DNA of 64,000 nt from Salinimicrobium sediminilitoris. Its GTDB lineage: Bacteria > Bacteroidota > Bacteroidia > Flavobacteriales > Flavobacteriaceae. Shown piece after piece: positions 9,174 through 16,829 of this stretch. The position numbers and the translations under genes are program-made. Numbering within the stretch: the stretch's first letter is position 1; each line of letters begins with the position of its first letter. The notes under the pieces were generated by a model, which saw only the letters and a program-made list of their open reading frames with translations, had not been told where the DNA came from and made no database searches. The stretch lies in NCBI RefSeq assembly GCF_020866905.1, contig NZ_JAIVCC010000005.1, forward strand, positions 896,301-960,300, in the 5' to 3' direction.

Positions 9174-9806
9174 TTAAAATTCTTCAGCAGTAGCTTCTGC
9201 CTCAGCACGGGAAAGGAATATCTGTATCCCCAGGTTGATGCCTAAAGAATGCTGATAATCTGTGTTTCCTCCACCCACCAGGCCATTGTATTTCACGCTC
9301 GCCTCAAGAGCCACGTACTGGTTAAGGAACAGGGAATATCCCGGGCCAAATCCAAAGGCAAAACCATTGGTGGTTGGACCATCTTCCACATTTACCCCGG
9401 CAATACCTGCATGAGTTTCCAAAAAGAAATAGCCGGTAGGTATTTTATTGCCAAGATTGATATCTGAGGGTGCCACATAAAATCTTCCCAATGCCTGGAC
9501 TCCGTAAACAAAAGTATTAACCGATTCATCATCGGGTCCTTCAGAATTGTTATACCCCAGGTTCACAATTGCTCCTGCGACAAAGGTATCGGTGAAGAAA
9601 TATCCGGCCTTTGGACTTATCCCGATGTTGTATCCCGAATCTTCATTTAACCCAATGTTAATTCCGAAGAGTCCGTTGGTAGAAGTAGTGCTAAGACCAC
9701 TTCCAATGTCGGCCCCTAGCATAAAATTTCCTTCCTGCAATTGCCCATGGGAAATATGGGTGAATCCAAAAATCATCAAAGTCGATAGAAGTAAAATTTT
9801 TTTCAT
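9174..9806 (-). CDS. Small outer-membrane beta-barrel protein
   Basis: The 210-residue protein begins with a clear signal peptide (MKKILLLSTLMIFGFTHISHG, cut about residue 21). It continues with alternating amphipathic strands rich in Gly, Asn and Tyr, such as ISPKAGYFFTDTFVAGA and FGFGPGYSLFLNQYVALEASV. These fit an eight-stranded barrel of the porin/OmpW-like type common in Bacteroidota. The C-terminus, after a FLSRAEAE stretch, is not the usual aromatic ending. The function is unknown. It is transcribed alone and ends at a terminator. Confidence 0.7.
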   Translation of the reverse strand: MKKILLLSTLMIFGFTHISHGQLQEGNFMLGADIGSGLSTTSTNGLFGINIGLNEDSGYNIGISPKAGYFFTDTFVAGAIVNLGYNNSEGPDDESVNTFVYGVQALGRFYVAPSDINLGNKIPTGYFFLETHAGIAGVNVEDGPTTNGFAFGFGPGYSLFLNQYVALEASVKYNGLVGGGNTDYQHSLGINLGIQIFLSRAEAEATAEEF

Positions 9807-10041
9807 AACTGTTATTTTTAAGGTTTAGGGGGGATTGTTATCATGTATAAATTACTAACAACCAAGCGTTTAAATGGCAATTTTTAATACTTTTTAAGTG
9901 CCAATTCACGAATTTTTATTAGGAGAATTCGCAAATTCCTACACTCTTACGAAGAATGTTGTTCTTCAAGTTAATATTTAAAAGAAAATCCTCTACAAAC
10001 ATTTGGATTTCCTGAAAAAATCAAATTATTTTCAAATTTAT

Positions 10042-10073
10042 TTGTTCCTTAAAGTTTTCTGTCGTTAACTTTG
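10042..10073 (+). promoter_or_regulatory. Promoter of the methionine operon leader
   Basis: TTG at 10042-10044 and TAACTTTG at 10066-10073 are separated by 21 nt and match the Bacteroidota -33/-7 consensus (TTG, TAnnTTTG). The predicted start of transcription lies just before the first leader peptide ATG at 10092. No second good promoter is visible before metY. Confidence 0.75.
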
Positions 10074-10091
10074 CCTAATACAAAACAGGAA

Positions 10092-10160
10092 ATGAAACAG
10101 GTAATTTGTAATATGATGTGCATGATGTGGAGAAAGTCCGCAGCGCGTCCTATTGCATGA
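10092..10160 (+). CDS. Met/Cys-rich leader peptide 1
   Basis: This 22-codon reading frame starts MKQVICNMMCMMW and ends in an RKSAARPIA tail. Four of the five codons before Trp13 are ATG, with one Cys. It starts about 19 nt after the -7 box of a good promoter and is followed 20 nt later by an intrinsic terminator. Codons 17-18 (10140-10145, GCAGCG) are complementary to CGCTGC at 10188-10193 in the 5' terminator arm, so a ribosome stalled on the Met/Cys codons would leave this segment free to form an antiterminator. It is too short for ordinary gene callers. The role as an attenuation leader for the metY operon is inferred from this layout. Confidence 0.8.
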   Translation: MKQVICNMMCMMWRKSAARPIA

Positions 10161-10180
10161 TCCTGAAAAGATAAAATTGC

Positions 10181-10216
10181 AAAAAGCCGCTGCCACCGCA
10201 GCGGCTTTTTTGTTTT
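10181..10216 (+). terminator. Attenuator terminator 1 (metY operon)
   Basis: A perfect 13-bp stem AAAAAGCCGCTGC/GCAGCGGCTTTTT with a CACC loop is followed by a T-rich tail. It lies between leader peptides 1 and 2. Confidence 0.9.
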
Positions 10217-10230
10217 AAGTATAAAACAAG

Positions 10231-10259
10231 AGGTGCCAAAAATGGCATTTTAAAGACCT
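10231..10259. repeat. Inverted repeat around AAAATGGCATTTT
   Basis: The exact core is at 10239-10251. The outer arms AGGT and ACCT are at the same distance from the centre as in the copy at 5877-5907. It sits between attenuator 1 and leader peptide 2. Confidence 0.75.
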
Positions 10260-10276
10260 TTTAAAAACTAAAGCTG

Positions 10277-10393
10277 ATGACAGCTAAAACAGAAAAAATG
10301 AAAATTAACCCGGTAACAGCAATGATGATGCGTTGTATGATGATGTGCATGATGTGCGCAGGAAATCGCTATTGCCAAAAGATGAGGATCTAA
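10277..10393 (+). CDS. Met/Cys-rich leader peptide 2
   Basis: This 38-codon frame (or 31 codons from the ATG at 10298) contains the run MMMRCMMMCMMC at residues 16-27 and a further Cys at 33. It is followed 22 nt later by a second intrinsic terminator. The segment TTGCCAAA at 10372-10379, just past the Met/Cys run, is complementary over 8 bp to TTTGGCAA at 10424-10431 in and next to the 5' terminator arm. That is the same logic as leader 1. With leader 1 it forms two attenuators in series before metY. Cys codons among the Met codons suggest that lack of either sulfur amino acid could relieve termination; this is inference. Confidence 0.82.
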   Translation: MTAKTEKMKINPVTAMMMRCMMMCMMCAGNRYCQKMRI

Positions 10394-10415
10394 TTTAGTT
10401 ATATATTCAGTTACT

Positions 10416-10455
10416 AAAATCCCTTTGGCAAGCGAGTCAAAGGGATTTTTTTTTT
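10416..10455 (+). terminator. Attenuator terminator 2 (metY operon)
   Basis: A 12-bp stem AAAATCCCTTTG/CAAAGGGATTTT is followed by a run of ten T. It is the second terminator between the promoter and metY. Confidence 0.9.
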
Positions 10456-10479
10456 AGGCAATTAGCAATGAAAAATAAC

Positions 10480-10620
10480 GAAGCACCAACTTTCAAGCAC
10501 CAAATTCCAATTTGGAAAGGGTTTTTTAATCCGCAACCCGCAACCCGCAACCCGCAACCCGCAACCCGCAACAATAAACAGTAAACAATGAACAATAATC
10601 AGTCACCAATGAGTAAAAGA
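10480..10620. repeat. Heptad array with CCGCAAC x6
   Basis: Positions 10531-10572 are six exact CCGCAAC units. The following units keep the 7-bp register and mostly end in AAC or a similar triplet (for example AATAAAC, AGTAAAC, AATGAAC). Just before, AAGCACC recurs 14 bp apart. This is low-complexity DNA in the untranslated region of metY. Confidence 0.85.
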
Positions 10621-10639
10621 CAACAACAGAGGAAACCCG

Positions 10640-10696
10640 GATGAGATCTCTCGTCGCATCTCCTTTCTCCGAAAGAAAATGCTCTGTCGAGATGAC
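10640..10696. repeat. Dispersed repeat, copy 1
   Basis: The segment shares the order GATGAGAT, GTCGCA, GCTC, TCG, ATGACAA with the segment at 63405-63443 but with a different interior. This indicates two members of one dispersed family, whose common boundary words are kept while the centre varies. Confidence 0.6.
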
Positions 10697-10711
10697 AATT
10701 AAAAATTAGAA

Positions 10712-10779
10712 AACCGAGAACCGAGAACCGACAACAAAAACTTAAAAAGCATCTAGTACCAAATTCCAAATTCCAAATT
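10712..10779. repeat. Heptad arrays AACCGAG x3 and CCAAATT x3
   Basis: AACCGAG occurs twice exactly and once with a final C (10712-10732). CCAAATT occurs three times exactly (10759-10779). These are two further heptamers of different sequence in the same untranslated region. Confidence 0.8.
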
Positions 10780-10819
10780 GGGAAAATTAAAACATTCGTG
10801 AATTCGAGGCCATTTTTAA

Positions 10820-10898
10820 CCCGCAACCGACAACGCAACCATAAACCATAAACCCGAAACAACAAACAATTAAACCTTAAACTTTAAACATTGAACCC
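10820..10898. repeat. Heptad-like stretch directly before metY
   Basis: Units ending in AAAC or AACC recur with a 7-bp period (occasionally 6 or 8) right up to the metY ATG. No Shine-Dalgarno sequence is visible. Confidence 0.6.
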
Positions 10899-12203
10899 AT
10901 GAATACACCACAAAAATTTTCGACCAACGCCCTGCATGCAGGCCATGACGTAACAACAAATGGCGGAACCAGAGCAGTTCCCATTTACCAAACAACTTCT
11001 TACGTCTTCAAAGATTCAGATCACGCTGCAAATCTATTTTCCCTGGCCGAACCGGGCTTCATTTACACCCGACTGAACAACCCAACAAATGATGTACTGG
11101 AGCAAAGGCTGGCGGCGCTCGAAGGCGGGATCGCTGCTGTAGTAACAGCATCTGGAACGGCGGCCATAAGCACAACGCTGCTCACCCTGCTAAAAACCGG
11201 AGATCATATCGTCGCTTCCAGCAGTCTTTACGGCGGAACTTACAATCTACTGGGCGTTACTTTACCCAGGCTCGGCATCAATACTACTTTTGTAGATCCT
11301 ACAGATCCAAAAAATTTCTCTGAAGCTGTAAAAGAGAATACCCGTGCAATTTTTGTAGAGTCACTTGGAAACCCGAAGCTCGATGTGCTCGATCTGCAGG
11401 CGATTTCCAAAGTGGCTAAGGAACATAAAGTTCCATTTATAGTGGATAATACAGTAGCCACTTCTGCTTTGGTCAAACCTATAGATCATGGCGCCGACCT
11501 GGTGATCCATTCCCTCACAAAATACATCGCCGGCAATGGTACTTCTCTCGGCGGAGTCATTAACGACGCCGGAAAATTTGATTGGGCCAACGGCAAATTT
11601 CCGGAATTCACCGAACCGTCTCCCGGTTACCACGGACTCGTTTATCACGATGCTTTAAAAGAAGCAGCCTTTATAGCTAAAGTAAGGATCGAAGGCTTAC
11701 GGGATTTAGGCGCTGCCCTTAGTCCGTTCAATGCTTTTCAGATCATTCAGGGGTTAGAGACCCTGGAGATAAGGATCAAAAAACACAGCGAAAATGCATT
11801 GGCTTTGGCAAAATGGCTGCAGCAAAAAGAAGAAGTGAGCTGGGTGAACTATCCCGGGCTGGAGAGCAGTGCTTATTATAAACTGGCACAAAAATATCTT
11901 CCAAAAGGGCAAAGCGGAGTGGTGACTTTTGGAGTGAAAGGCGGCTATGAAGCTGCAAAAGTGTTAGTGGACCAAACAAAACTTTTCTCTTTGCTAGCCA
12001 ATATTGGGGATACTAAATCTTTGATCATTCACCCCGCCAGCACTACGCATCAGCAGTTAAATGACCAGCAGCAGGAATCAACCGGTGTAACAAAGGATCT
12101 GGTAAGACTTTCTGTTGGTTTGGAAGACCTGGAAGATCTTAAAGCAGACCTGGAACAGGCCCTGGCGCAAATTTCCAATAAGAAAGCAGTTAAAACAGCA
12201 TAA
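10899..12203 (+). CDS. metY: O-acetylhomoserine aminocarboxypropyltransferase (sulfhydrylase)
   Basis: The 434-residue PLP enzyme of the Cys/Met metabolism family makes homocysteine from O-acetylhomoserine and sulfide. The start FSTNALHAGHDVTTNGGTRA, the SxxP/Y regions (SSSLYGGTYNL) and the Schiff-base Lys208 in IHSLTKYIAGNGTSLGG fit MetY. Its length, about 430, separates it from the shorter cystathionine enzymes. It is the first gene of an operon with metX and hom, which supply its substrate. It lies behind two Met/Cys leader-peptide attenuators, so expression probably rises when charged tRNA-Met or tRNA-Cys is short. The enzyme assignment is strong; the regulation is inferred. Confidence 0.95.
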   Translation: MNTPQKFSTNALHAGHDVTTNGGTRAVPIYQTTSYVFKDSDHAANLFSLAEPGFIYTRLNNPTNDVLEQRLAALEGGIAAVVTASGTAAISTTLLTLLKTGDHIVASSSLYGGTYNLLGVTLPRLGINTTFVDPTDPKNFSEAVKENTRAIFVESLGNPKLDVLDLQAISKVAKEHKVPFIVDNTVATSALVKPIDHGADLVIHSLTKYIAGNGTSLGGVINDAGKFDWANGKFPEFTEPSPGYHGLVYHDALKEAAFIAKVRIEGLRDLGAALSPFNAFQIIQGLETLEIRIKKHSENALALAKWLQQKEEVSWVNYPGLESSAYYKLAQKYLPKGQSGVVTFGVKGGYEAAKVLVDQTKLFSLLANIGDTKSLIIHPASTTHQQLNDQQQESTGVTKDLVRLSVGLEDLEDLKADLEQALAQISNKKAVKTA

Positions 12204-12259
12204 GAACCCAATCCGGAATAGCTGAAATATTGTCTGCTGTTCCGGTAAAATAATAATTT

Positions 12260-13273
12260 ATGTTACAGGAAATCATACTTCCCGACTTTGAAAATTCCGG
12301 CGGCAGCCTTCAAAAAATTCATGTGTTTTTTCGCTTTTTTGGCAGGGAAGCCGGCACTGCGCCTGTAGTGCTGGTGAATCATGCCCTTACGGGAAATGCC
12401 GATGTCACGGGAGAGAAAGGCTGGTGGAAGGAACTGATTGGTCCCAACAAATGTATCGACACCAACAGGTTTTGCATCCTGGCGATCAACGTTCCCGGCA
12501 ATGGCGCAAGTGGGAATAGTGAACATCTGTTGCACAATTACACAGAATTTACCATACATGATGTGGCCAGGATCTTTTCCTCTGTTCTTGAGGAGCTGAA
12601 GATCGAAAGCCTTTTTGCAGCCATTGGTGGATCAATCGGCGGAGCTCTTGCCTGGCATCTGGCAGTGCTAAAGCCAAACCTCATACAAAACCTAATTCCC
12701 ATAGCGACCGATCTCAAGGCTACCGACTGGGTGCTGGGGCAGTGTAAGGTACAGGACCAGATCCTCAACAATTCGGTAGATCCCATTCACGATGCCCGCA
12801 TGCACGCGATGACTTTTTATCGTACTCCGGCTTCCTTTTCAGCAAAATTCCGCCGGAAAAGGAACGAACTCAATTTCCAGTTTGAAGTGGCGAACTGGCT
12901 AAGCTATCACGGCAGGAGGCTGGAAGGCCGGTTTGAACTCGCAGCTTATAAGCTAATGAACCATTTGCTTACTACCATAGATGTTTCGGGAGGGAAAGGG
13001 GAACCTTCAGCAGCTGCTAAAAAGATCAGCGGGAGTATCCATCTTATAGGGATCGATAGCGACCTGTTTTTTCTTCCGGAGGAAATAAGGGGAACCTATC
13101 GGGAACTTTCCGAAGTAAAGGAAAATGTGAGTTACCACGAGATCAAGTCTATTCATGGCCACGATGCTTTTCTTATCGAATATGAGCAGTTATCACAAAT
13201 TTTAGATTCCATTTTTAATCAAAATAACACACAAAATGAAGAAAATAAATATAGTTCTCTTTGGAACCGGTAA
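12260..13273 (+). CDS. metX: Homoserine O-acetyltransferase-like alpha/beta hydrolase
   Basis: The 337-residue alpha/beta-hydrolase-fold acyltransferase transfers an acyl group, normally acetyl, to homoserine. VNHALTGNADV forms the oxyanion region, the nucleophile Ser125 sits in AAIGGSIGGALAW, and Asp and His follow in GIDSDLFF and IHGHDAFL near the C-terminus. It sits between metY and hom, so acetylhomoserine passes directly to MetY. Its 3' end overlaps the hom start by 38 bp, which suggests translational coupling. Acetyl versus succinyl specificity cannot be proven from sequence alone. Confidence 0.92.
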   Translation: MLQEIILPDFENSGGSLQKIHVFFRFFGREAGTAPVVLVNHALTGNADVTGEKGWWKELIGPNKCIDTNRFCILAINVPGNGASGNSEHLLHNYTEFTIHDVARIFSSVLEELKIESLFAAIGGSIGGALAWHLAVLKPNLIQNLIPIATDLKATDWVLGQCKVQDQILNNSVDPIHDARMHAMTFYRTPASFSAKFRRKRNELNFQFEVANWLSYHGRRLEGRFELAAYKLMNHLLTTIDVSGGKGEPSAAAKKISGSIHLIGIDSDLFFLPEEIRGTYRELSEVKENVSYHEIKSIHGHDAFLIEYEQLSQILDSIFNQNNTQNEENKYSSLWNR

Positions 13274-14312
13274 CGTAGGAAGTATCCTTGTAAATCAAAT
13301 TTTGCAGGCCCGGGAATCACTTCAGCAGAAAGAAGACCTTGAGATCAACCTGCCCGTCATCGCTAATTCTACAACAGCTTTTTTTCAAAAGGAGAATCAG
13401 CAGCCTTCGTGGGAAGCCGATCTAAAGAATTTCGGTTTTCCTTATAAGCTGGAGGATATTCTGGATTATGTGCAAAAACAGCAGTACGAGAATCTTATTG
13501 CCGTAGATGCTACGGCCAGTGAGGAATTTGTGGATAATTATCTTGATCTTATTCGTGGCGGTTTTCACATCGTTGCCGCCAATAAGGTAGCCAATACCCT
13601 TTCGTCTCAATTCTATACTCAATTACGGGAAACGTTGCAGGAGCACAACAAGCATTTTCTCTATGAGACAAACGTGGGTGCCGGATTGCCAGTTATTGAG
13701 ACCCTGCGGAATTTTTATCGTGCCAATGAGCGGGTGACAAAGGTGAGGGGAGTATTTTCAGGTTCTCTTAGCTATATCTTCAATACCTATTGCGAGGTGG
13801 AAAAGGCATTTTCGGAAGTTCTTACCGAAGCGGCCGACAAAGGTTTCACAGAACCCGATCCACGGGTAGACCTTTCTGGAAAAGATGTTGCCCGTAAGCT
13901 GTTGATCCTTGGCAGGGAACTGGGGTTACAAAAAGAGTTTGAGGAGATAAGCATTCAGGACCTGGTGCCGGTTCATCTCAACGGGCAATCTACCCTCAAG
14001 AATTTTCAAAAGAAAAAGAAGGATCTGGACCCGATTTTTCTGAAACTAAAAAAGGATCTTAGGCATGATGAGGTACTACGGCATGTTGGCGAGCTGGATC
14101 TTCAAACCGGAATTCTGGATGTGAAACTGGTGACCGAAAACCGAACTTCTGCCCTTGGCAGCCTTAAAAATGCCGATTCTTCCTTTGAAATATTTACAGA
14201 ATCTTATGGCGAGCAGCCTTTGGTCATTAAAGGCGCGGGTGCAGGAGCCGCAGTGACGGCACGTGGAGTTCTTACAGATTTAATTAAATTAGCCGAAAAA
14301 TTACCCTCATGA
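13236..14312 (+). CDS. hom: Homoserine dehydrogenase
   Basis: The 358-residue enzyme reduces aspartate semialdehyde to homoserine with NAD(P)H. The Rossmann motif GTGNVGS lies near residue 10, followed by the conserved VRGVFSGSLSYIFN and GFTEPDPRVDLSGKDVARKL segments. There is no aspartokinase or ACT domain, so it resembles the C-terminal half of ThrA-type enzymes and probably lacks threonine feedback through an ACT domain. The 3' end overlaps the OsmC-like gene in an ATGA arrangement. Its place after metX makes the operon supply homoserine for methionine. Confidence 0.95.
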   Translation: MKKINIVLFGTGNVGSILVNQILQARESLQQKEDLEINLPVIANSTTAFFQKENQQPSWEADLKNFGFPYKLEDILDYVQKQQYENLIAVDATASEEFVDNYLDLIRGGFHIVAANKVANTLSSQFYTQLRETLQEHNKHFLYETNVGAGLPVIETLRNFYRANERVTKVRGVFSGSLSYIFNTYCEVEKAFSEVLTEAADKGFTEPDPRVDLSGKDVARKLLILGRELGLQKEFEEISIQDLVPVHLNGQSTLKNFQKKKKDLDPIFLKLKKDLRHDEVLRHVGELDLQTGILDVKLVTENRTSALGSLKNADSSFEIFTESYGEQPLVIKGAGAGAAVTARGVLTDLIKLAEKLPS

Positions 14313-14734
14313 AGATCCATCTAAAAAGGCTCAACGACAACTACCATTTTGAAACAGTTAATGAACGCGGCAATGTAATTCATCTCGATAACAAGAGTGA
14401 ACCGAATCCGCAGGGAGCAAGCCCCATGGAGTTGCTACTCATGGGAATTGCCGGCTGCAGCGGAATTGATATTGTAATGATCCTGAAAAAACAACAACTG
14501 GAGATGACTAATCTGGAGATGGATGTTGAAGGTTTTAGAGTTGACGGTGCTGTTCCCAATGTTTTCACCAGAATTCACCTAAAGATCTCAATTGATGGGG
14601 AAATTCCTGAAAATAAAGCAAAAAGAGCAGTAGATCTTTCCCTGGAAAAGTACTGTTCAGTTGCAAAAATGCTGGAAAAGACAGCCGAAATTACTTCGGA
14701 AGTTATATTGAACGGTTCTCCGGTGAGTAAGTAA
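14309..14734 (+). CDS. OsmC-family protein
   Basis: The 141-residue protein has the OsmC/Ohr fold signature with two conserved cysteines, Cys50 in GIAGCSGIDI and Cys116 in LEKYCSVAKM. In Ohr-type members these reduce organic hydroperoxides; other OsmC proteins have less defined thiol roles. It is translationally coupled to hom (ATGA overlap). Its presence in a sulfur-amino-acid operon hints at a thiol-related task, which is only a guess. Confidence 0.85.
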   Translation: MKIHLKRLNDNYHFETVNERGNVIHLDNKSEPNPQGASPMELLLMGIAGCSGIDIVMILKKQQLEMTNLEMDVEGFRVDGAVPNVFTRIHLKISIDGEIPENKAKRAVDLSLEKYCSVAKMLEKTAEITSEVILNGSPVSK

Positions 14735-14751
14735 TTCCGGCACCTGACCCC

Positions 14752-15840
14752 ATGAAAAAATTGCTGTTTCTTGTTATGCTGATCTCTGCGACTGTTTTTT
14801 CGCAGGAGAAGCATTACTCGTTGGAGGCAAATTATTTCTACGGAAGCATTTGGGAGCACAACCCGAATATCTCTCACCTTATTACCGAACATCCCTATGG
14901 GCTCCTGCTGCATTTCAACCGGAAGACTTACGGGGATGAGCCCTGGGAGAGGCGGTACAATTATCCCAACGTGGGATTTTCGCTCTCCTATCAGGATCTT
15001 AAAAATGAGCATTTAGGCGAAAATTTTGGCGCTTATGCACATCTGGGTTTTTACCTTTTAAATAGGCACCTTTTGCTAAAAGTAGGGCAGGGCCTGGCAG
15101 TGACCACGAATCCGTATCATCCCGATGACAATTACCGCAACAACGCCTACGGCTCCCGCCTGCTCAGTTCCACCATTTTCACCGGAAATCTTCAATTCGA
15201 AAATCTTCTAGGCGGCCTTGGATTCCAGACAGGCCTTGCATTGATCCATTACTCCAATGCCGATTTCAAATCTCCAAACAGCTCCACCAACACCCTGGCC
15301 TGGAGCGCCGGATTGAATTACGATTTTGACCACGGCTCTCAAAGAGAATTTATTCCCAAGGATCCAAAAATGCCATTTTCGGCACCCTTTAGGTACAACT
15401 TTGTTTTGAGAAGCGGAGTGAATACGACCGGGGTAATAGGATCGGAATCTTATCCTTTCCTAACACTTTCAGCTTATGCCGATAAGGCTTTGAACCATAA
15501 GAGTACGTTACAGGCGGGAGCAGAACTTTTCCTGTCACGGGCAATGGAAGAATATATTTATTTTCATTCGGTCGCTTTTCCGCTTGACGGTTCGGCGGGA
15601 GATGAAGACGCGAAGCGGGTTGGGATCTTTGCGGGACACCAATTGACCTTCAGGAAGCTTAGTCTCATTACGCATTTAGGATACTATGTTTACTATCCGT
15701 ACGATAAATATGTGGACAGGATCTACAATCGCGTTGGTTTGCAAAGAGAGATATGGAATGACCTTTTTGGATCTGTAACCGTCCGCTCGCATGGCGCAAA
15801 TGCCGAAGCAGTTGAATTTTCAATAGGATACCGGTTATGA
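14752..15840 (+). CDS. PagL-like acyloxyacyl hydrolase (lipid A deacylase)
   Basis: The 362-residue protein starts with a signal peptide (MKKLLFLVMLISATVFSQ) and continues as an outer-membrane barrel. His166 and Ser168 in LIHYSNADF match the HxSNA catalytic motif of PagL, which removes the 3-acyl chain of lipid A. The protein is about twice as long as proteobacterial PagL. The extra C-terminal half, from about residue 200, also looks like barrel strands. It overlaps the following lipoprotein gene by ATGA. PagL-type activity is inferred from the motif. Confidence 0.72.
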   Translation: MKKLLFLVMLISATVFSQEKHYSLEANYFYGSIWEHNPNISHLITEHPYGLLLHFNRKTYGDEPWERRYNYPNVGFSLSYQDLKNEHLGENFGAYAHLGFYLLNRHLLLKVGQGLAVTTNPYHPDDNYRNNAYGSRLLSSTIFTGNLQFENLLGGLGFQTGLALIHYSNADFKSPNSSTNTLAWSAGLNYDFDHGSQREFIPKDPKMPFSAPFRYNFVLRSGVNTTGVIGSESYPFLTLSAYADKALNHKSTLQAGAELFLSRAMEEYIYFHSVAFPLDGSAGDEDAKRVGIFAGHQLTFRKLSLITHLGYYVYYPYDKYVDRIYNRVGLQREIWNDLFGSVTVRSHGANAEAVEFSIGYRL

Positions 15841-16607
15841 ATGTGCTGCTGAAAAAATACCTGCCAATATTGCCTTTTTTGAGCCTGCTGCTTTTTCTGG
15901 GCTGTGATACAGAAGACGCACCCGATTGTTTCCAAACCGCCGGGAAGAAGATTACAAAAGAAATTCAGGTAGAAGCTTTTCACGAACTCATTGTTTACGA
16001 GGATATCAACCTGTTTATTGAGCAGGGGACAGAACATAAGGTTGCCGTGGAAACAGGGGAGAACCTAATGAAGGAGATCTCTGCTGAAGTCGTTGACGAC
16101 AGACTTATTCTGCGAAATTCCAACGGATGTAATTTATTGCGGGATTATGGTCTTACCAATATCTATGTTACCGTCCCTAATCTGGAGTGGCTGCAAAATT
16201 CAGGGAACCGCGTTATAAAAAGTGTGGGGGAATTACATTTTCCGGACATCTGGCTGCGTAGTCTTAACCAGGAACGCGCAAAAGGAGTGTATACGGTAGG
16301 GGATTTTGATCTGCATTTGGTCTCAGATCATGTGCGGGTGACAGGGGATGATTTCTCTAATTTCTTTCTCCGTGGGGAAACAGATCATCTTGATCTTTAC
16401 ATTGCAAATGGCGACGGCAGGGTGGAAGCGCAGGAAATGATCGCAGAGACAGTGGAGATACAGCACCGCGGGACGAATAAGTTGCTCGTTAATCCGCAGC
16501 AGGTGTTGAATGGGGAAATAAGAAGTACGGGAGATGTGATCTCTGTCAACCGGCCACCCATAGTTCAGGTGGAGACGTTTTATACCGGCAAGTTGATCTT
16601 TGAGTAA
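15837..16607 (+). CDS. GIN-domain (DUF2807) lipoprotein
   Basis: The 256-residue protein has a lipoprotein signal ending LFLGC, with Cys23 as the lipidated residue. The body begins with FHELIVYEDINLFIEQGTEHKVAVETGENL, a pattern of the Bacteroidota head-GIN/DUF2807 domain that forms parallel beta-helix-like repeats. It is probably at the outer membrane. The function of the family is unknown. It is coupled to the PagL-like gene by a 4-bp overlap. Confidence 0.75.
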   Translation: MNVLLKKYLPILPFLSLLLFLGCDTEDAPDCFQTAGKKITKEIQVEAFHELIVYEDINLFIEQGTEHKVAVETGENLMKEISAEVVDDRLILRNSNGCNLLRDYGLTNIYVTVPNLEWLQNSGNRVIKSVGELHFPDIWLRSLNQERAKGVYTVGDFDLHLVSDHVRVTGDDFSNFFLRGETDHLDLYIANGDGRVEAQEMIAETVEIQHRGTNKLLVNPQQVLNGEIRSTGDVISVNRPPIVQVETFYTGKLIFE

Positions 16608-16736
16608 ACCCTGACAGCGGTTAAATTCCAACCAAACCTGCAAGATCTTTTTTCTTTTAGCCACGGATGCACGGATAATTTTCTGATTCTGCCGGAGATT
16701 CAATTCTGTTAGCGGTTTTGGATATCCGAATTAATC

Positions 16737-16813
16737 TGCAAGGTCTTTTTTGGACCTTGTAGGTTTCTACCTGAAAAATAAGACCTACAAGGTTTTAAAA
16801 ACCTTGCAGGTCT
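16737..16813. repeat. Palindromic intergenic repeat (AGACCTACAAGGTTTT)
   Basis: Arms 16781-16796 and 16798-16813 form a nearly perfect 16-bp stem with one G-T pair. A partial copy of the same arms (GCAAGGTC and ACCTTGTAGGT) precedes it at 16738-16763. It lies between the convergent lipoprotein gene and gldA and may act as a terminator for both. Confidence 0.6.
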
Positions 16814-16829
16814 GGTGGAGGTGGGTTGA

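Noticed and set aside
10531..10572. Six perfect short repeats that could suggest a CRISPR array
   Set aside because: The unit is 7 bp with no spacers, and no cas genes are nearby; it is a simple tandem array.
10599..10865. 88-codon frame on the minus strand
   Set aside because: It runs through heptad arrays and a dispersed repeat, and its composition is that of the repeats, not of a protein.
9807..10898. SAM riboswitch before metY
   Set aside because: No aptamer pattern was recognisable; the space is explained by two leader peptides with terminators and by repeats.
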